Origin: Promethearchaeota archaeon
Lineage (GTDB): Archaea; Asgardarchaeota; Lokiarchaeia; Sigynarchaeales; SOKP01
Direction: 5' to 3'
NCBI GenBank assembly: GCA_016839635.1
Contig: JAEOTV010000012.1
Span: 1-45,981 of the forward strand
Length of the DNA: 45,981 nt
The notes below the pieces were generated by a model. It was not told where the DNA came from and did not search any database. It saw nothing but the letters and a program-made list of their open reading frames with translations. The position numbers were made by a program, and so were the translations under genes. This document shows positions 43,531-45,981 of the stretch, piece by piece. Each line of letters opens with the position of its first letter. Within the stretch, counting starts at the first letter, position 1.

Positions 43531-44514
43531 ATGAATATTAGATTAAATATGAATGAAATGTACAAACTTCCTCCAAAAGAAGTATTAAACCCTGTGAAAG
43601 AATCAATAAATAGCATAAATAGATATACTTCTCAAAAAGAGGTAGAAATTTTAACTGAACATTTATCTAGCTATGCAGATGTTCCACAGGAAACAATTTT
43701 TCTAAGTTCTGGTTCAGATTTAATATTAAAGGAGTTCATCTTTCTATTTTCAAATAATAGGCAAATTATAATAGCTGACCCTACTTTCGTTGTTATCAAT
43801 AATTCTGCTCATAATACTGATAGTAATGTAATAAAAGTCAGATTAAATGAACCTGATTTTAAAATAAACTTAGATGCTGTAATTAATCAATTGGATAAAC
43901 CATCAGTGATAGTCTTAGATAACCCAAATAATCCTACTGCTAGTATGATTTTGACTGAAAAAGATGTTGAAACTATTTTAGAATATGAAAATGTAGTCCT
44001 ATTAATTGATGAGGCGTATTTTGAATTCTCAAAATTTAGTTATGTAAAGCTTACTCGAAATTACTCTAACCTTGCAGTTGTTAGAACATTAAGTAAATCT
44101 TTTGGATTAGCAGGATCAGGGATAGGATATTTAATTGCAGGGGAAAATATTAGAAAAAAATTTCAAGGATTAGAGATTATGTTACCTTATCCAAGTGTGG
44201 TTGCTGGTATCAAAGCCTTCGAAAATCAAACCTATATGAAAGAATATATCAATGAAGTAGAATCTGAAAAAAGGAGGATAAGAAGAAAATTGTCTGAGTT
44301 AGAGATAGTCTCCTATCCTAGTTTTACCAATTTTCTACTTGTGAAAACGAAATTTCCTCATATTTCAGAAAGATTAGCAGAGAGAGGTGTTCTAGTCCAT
44401 GATGCAACAAATCAATTAGGATCAGGGTATTTTAGAGTAACTATAGGGTCACCTAAAGAAAATACAAATTTTTTAGAGGTCCTTGAAGAAATTATAAAAA
44501 AGAATGAAAATTGA
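43531..44514 (+). CDS. HisC/CobD-type PLP aminotransferase
   Basis: Fold type I aminotransferase of the histidinol-phosphate aminotransferase group, 327 residues from ATG 43531 (TTG 43522 would add three). Motifs: FLSSGSDLILKEF, VLDNPNNPTAS, LLIDEAYFEFSK and the PLP lysine in RTLSKSFGLAGSGIGYLI. The chain is shorter than many HisC proteins. Histidinol-phosphate aminotransferase is the default call, but threonine-phosphate decarboxylase (CobD, cobamide side chain) and other small-molecule transaminases share these motifs. No other histidine or cobamide synthesis gene is next to it. It precedes the 3-hydroxyacyl-CoA dehydrogenase by 56 bases on the same strand. Confidence 0.8.
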   Translation: MNIRLNMNEMYKLPPKEVLNPVKESINSINRYTSQKEVEILTEHLSSYADVPQETIFLSSGSDLILKEFIFLFSNNRQIIIADPTFVVINNSAHNTDSNVIKVRLNEPDFKINLDAVINQLDKPSVIVLDNPNNPTASMILTEKDVETILEYENVVLLIDEAYFEFSKFSYVKLTRNYSNLAVVRTLSKSFGLAGSGIGYLIAGENIRKKFQGLEIMLPYPSVVAGIKAFENQTYMKEYINEVESEKRRIRRKLSELEIVSYPSFTNFLLVKTKFPHISERLAERGVLVHDATNQLGSGYFRVTIGSPKENTNFLEVLEEIIKKNEN

Positions 44515-44570
44515 TTAGAATTTACATAATCTTTATTAAAAAAACAATTAAATGAATTACAGGTGAATAT

Positions 44571-45413
44571 ATGACTGATAAGATTAAAACAATTTCTATA
44601 ATTGGAGCAGGGTATATGGGAAAACAAATTATTGAAAAATCTGCTCTGTATGGGTATGATATAAATGTATTTGAAACAAATCCAGAAGGATTGAATGATT
44701 TTATTAATAATATTAAAACGAAAGTTCTAGAAAAAGGTATTAAAATAGAAATAAAGAATTACTCTAATCTCTCTCAATCTGTAAAAGAAACAGATTTAAT
44801 CATTGAAGCAATTCCAGAGAAGCTTGAGTTAAAGAAAGAAATATTTGCTCAGATTGATAAATCTGCACCATTACACGCCATACTAGCTACTAATAGCTCT
44901 TCAATTCCGGTTTCAAAACTGGAAGATGTCGTTGATCGGAAAGATAAATTATTAAACATCCATTTTTATAACCTTTTTACGATGCCAATGGCAGATATCA
45001 TGCGAGGAACTGAGACTAGTGAGGAAACGTTCCAGATAGGGAAGAATTGGATAGAGAGTATTGATATTGTACCTCTTGAAGTTAAAAAAGAATGTTATGG
45101 TTTTGTTCTTAATAGAATATGGAGAGCAATTAAAAAAGATTGCCTAAAGATATGGGCTGGAGGTTATGCGGATATTGAAACTGTGGATAAAGCTTGGCAA
45201 ATTTTCTGTCAATACTTCCTCACAAATAAATATGGACCATTTCAATTTATGGATAGAATTGGATTAGATGTAATTTATGACATTGAAATGTCGTATTTCA
45301 AGAATAGCGGACTTCCAGATGATAAACCCCCAGATCTACTTAAAAAAGTAGTCGACAACGGAGAATTGGGAGTAAAGACGGGTAAAGGATTTTATAACTA
45401 TAAGACCAAATAA
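44571..45413 (+). CDS. Atypical 3-hydroxyacyl-CoA dehydrogenase family protein
   Basis: 280 residues: the NAD-binding GAGYMG at 12-17, ETDLIIEAIPE, NSSSIPVSKL, and the C-terminal helical domain ending GVKTGKGFYNY. The catalytic His is present, but the motif HFFNPVPVMKLVE of ordinary 3HCDH reads HFYNLFTMPMAD, with the Glu of the dyad replaced by Asp and one residue lost. So the substrate may not be 3-hydroxybutyryl-CoA. If it is, the enzyme could reduce the acetoacetyl-CoA made from lysine. GGTGA lies just upstream of the ATG as ribosome site. A T-run follows the stop. Confidence 0.85.
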   Translation: MTDKIKTISIIGAGYMGKQIIEKSALYGYDINVFETNPEGLNDFINNIKTKVLEKGIKIEIKNYSNLSQSVKETDLIIEAIPEKLELKKEIFAQIDKSAPLHAILATNSSSIPVSKLEDVVDRKDKLLNIHFYNLFTMPMADIMRGTETSEETFQIGKNWIESIDIVPLEVKKECYGFVLNRIWRAIKKDCLKIWAGGYADIETVDKAWQIFCQYFLTNKYGPFQFMDRIGLDVIYDIEMSYFKNSGLPDDKPPDLLKKVVDNGELGVKTGKGFYNYKTK

Positions 45414-45422
45414 TTTTTTTTT
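45414..45422 (+). terminator. T-run terminator
   Basis: Nine T directly behind the stop codon of the 3-hydroxyacyl-CoA dehydrogenase gene, followed by another short T-run. Confidence 0.5.
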
Positions 45423-45478
45423 GATTTTTAATTTACAAAAGTAATTCTTAAAGCTTTTATTATTAAAAAATAAGTGAA

Positions 45479-45981
45479 ATGTCGGGAAGAAAAAAGGAAG
45501 AAGTTCAAAGAATTAAAGAGCTTGAAAGTATAAATTTAGCAAGAGATGAAATTAGAGATCTGGTTATAGAAACAAAGAAAGAAGTTGAAAAAGATAATGA
45601 TCTCTTAGCTGATCAAATAAATAGTAAACTTAATAACAACGGGATAAAATCTATTGATATTGTGGGCGCCATTGGAGCAGGTAAAACTGCTCTTTTAGAA
45701 AAACTAACTGAAAAATTATCAAAGAAATATAAGATCCTAGTTATTTGTGGTGATATAACTACTCGAGTTGATGCTGATCGAATTGAGAAAAATAATGTTA
45801 AAACAGTTCAGATTAATACAGGTCGAGAATGTGCATTAAATGCATATCATATCCATCAAGTTCTGAAAAATCAAGATTTAAGTGAGTATAATTTAATTTT
45901 TATAGAAAATGTTGGTAATTTAATTTGTCCTTCTGATTTTAAGCTCGGAACAGACAAACGATTGACTGTTGTTTCGATTAC
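45479..45981 (+). CDS. hypB: Hydrogenase maturation GTPase HypB, 5' part
   Basis: Nickel-insertion GTPase for [NiFe]-hydrogenase; the gene runs off the right edge after 167 codons. The N-terminus is a charged helix (SGRKKEEVQRIKELE) without the His-rich stretch of some bacterial HypBs. Then come the Walker A loop VGAIGAGKTALLEKL, the ICGDITTRVDADRI switch region, QINTGRECALNAYHIHQ and IENVGNLICPSDF, all HypB hallmarks. It implies a [NiFe]-hydrogenase in the cell, which fits disposal of fermentation electrons as hydrogen. The further hyp genes probably lie beyond the edge. Confidence 0.92.
   Translation, partial: MSGRKKEEVQRIKELESINLARDEIRDLVIETKKEVEKDNDLLADQINSKLNNNGIKSIDIVGAIGAGKTALLEKLTEKLSKKYKILVICGDITTRVDADRIEKNNVKTVQINTGRECALNAYHIHQVLKNQDLSEYNLIFIENVGNLICPSDFKLGTDKRLTVVSI

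Overview
The window reads as a piece of an archaeal chromosome, most likely from an anaerobic, amino-acid-fermenting Asgard archaeon of the Lokiarchaeia type. Seen directly: a very AT-rich sequence, TATA-like boxes about 25 bases before several start codons, T-run terminators, GTG/TTG starts behind GGAGG/GGTG-type ribosome sites, tungsten aldehyde oxidoreductases, an archaeal-style HypB, and SDS22-type leucine-rich-repeat and TPR proteins. The Asgard assignment is an inference; no rRNA, tRNA, CRISPR or mobile element was found.

Layout. 1-4.4 kb: the tail of an upstream gene, a long variant of tungsten aldehyde:ferredoxin oxidoreductase, a Cys-rich small protein and a divergent ThiC-family radical SAM protein. 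4.5-14 kb: a nitrogen catabolic block with a fused 2Fe-2S/FAD/4Fe-4S/BFD oxidoreductase and its DAO-type partner, an OTC-like transcarbamylase with altered substrate loops, a TPR protein, an LRR protein, carbamate kinase and ornithine aminotransferase. 14-19 kb: a membrane-anchored alpha/beta hydrolase and a secreted penicillin-acylase-type Ntn hydrolase. 19-20.6 kb: a DMT transporter with a C-terminal RAM-like domain, then a free RAM protein.

20.6-32 kb is the core of the window: a lysine fermentation locus on the minus strand. It holds kamA (lysine 2,3-aminomutase), a KamB-like reactivase subunit, kamD/kamE (B12- and PLP-dependent beta-lysine 5,6-aminomutase), kdd, kce and a class III aminotransferase. 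That aminotransferase probably takes the place of the ammonia-lyase Kal, giving acetoacetyl-CoA plus glutamate. A ZIP metal transporter and a DtxR-type regulator are inserted on the plus strand. Two identical 18-bp palindromes, 21 bp apart, sit just upstream of the transporter's TATA box.

32-46 kb: a 57-residue Cys-rich mini-protein, a coiled-coil protein, and a plus-strand operon of two short-chain dehydrogenases (one like 3-ketodihydrosphingosine reductase), a small membrane protein, a corrinoid protein and a UroD-type methyltransferase. Then come a SAM methyltransferase, a COG3199 NAD-kinase-like protein, an iron alcohol dehydrogenase/AOR pair, a HisC-type aminotransferase, an atypical 3-hydroxyacyl-CoA dehydrogenase and the start of hypB.

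Together the genes describe a cell that ferments lysine and probably ornithine/arginine-type compounds, gains ATP through carbamoyl phosphate and CoA esters, passes electrons to ferredoxin, flavins and hydrogenase, and depends heavily on cobamide.
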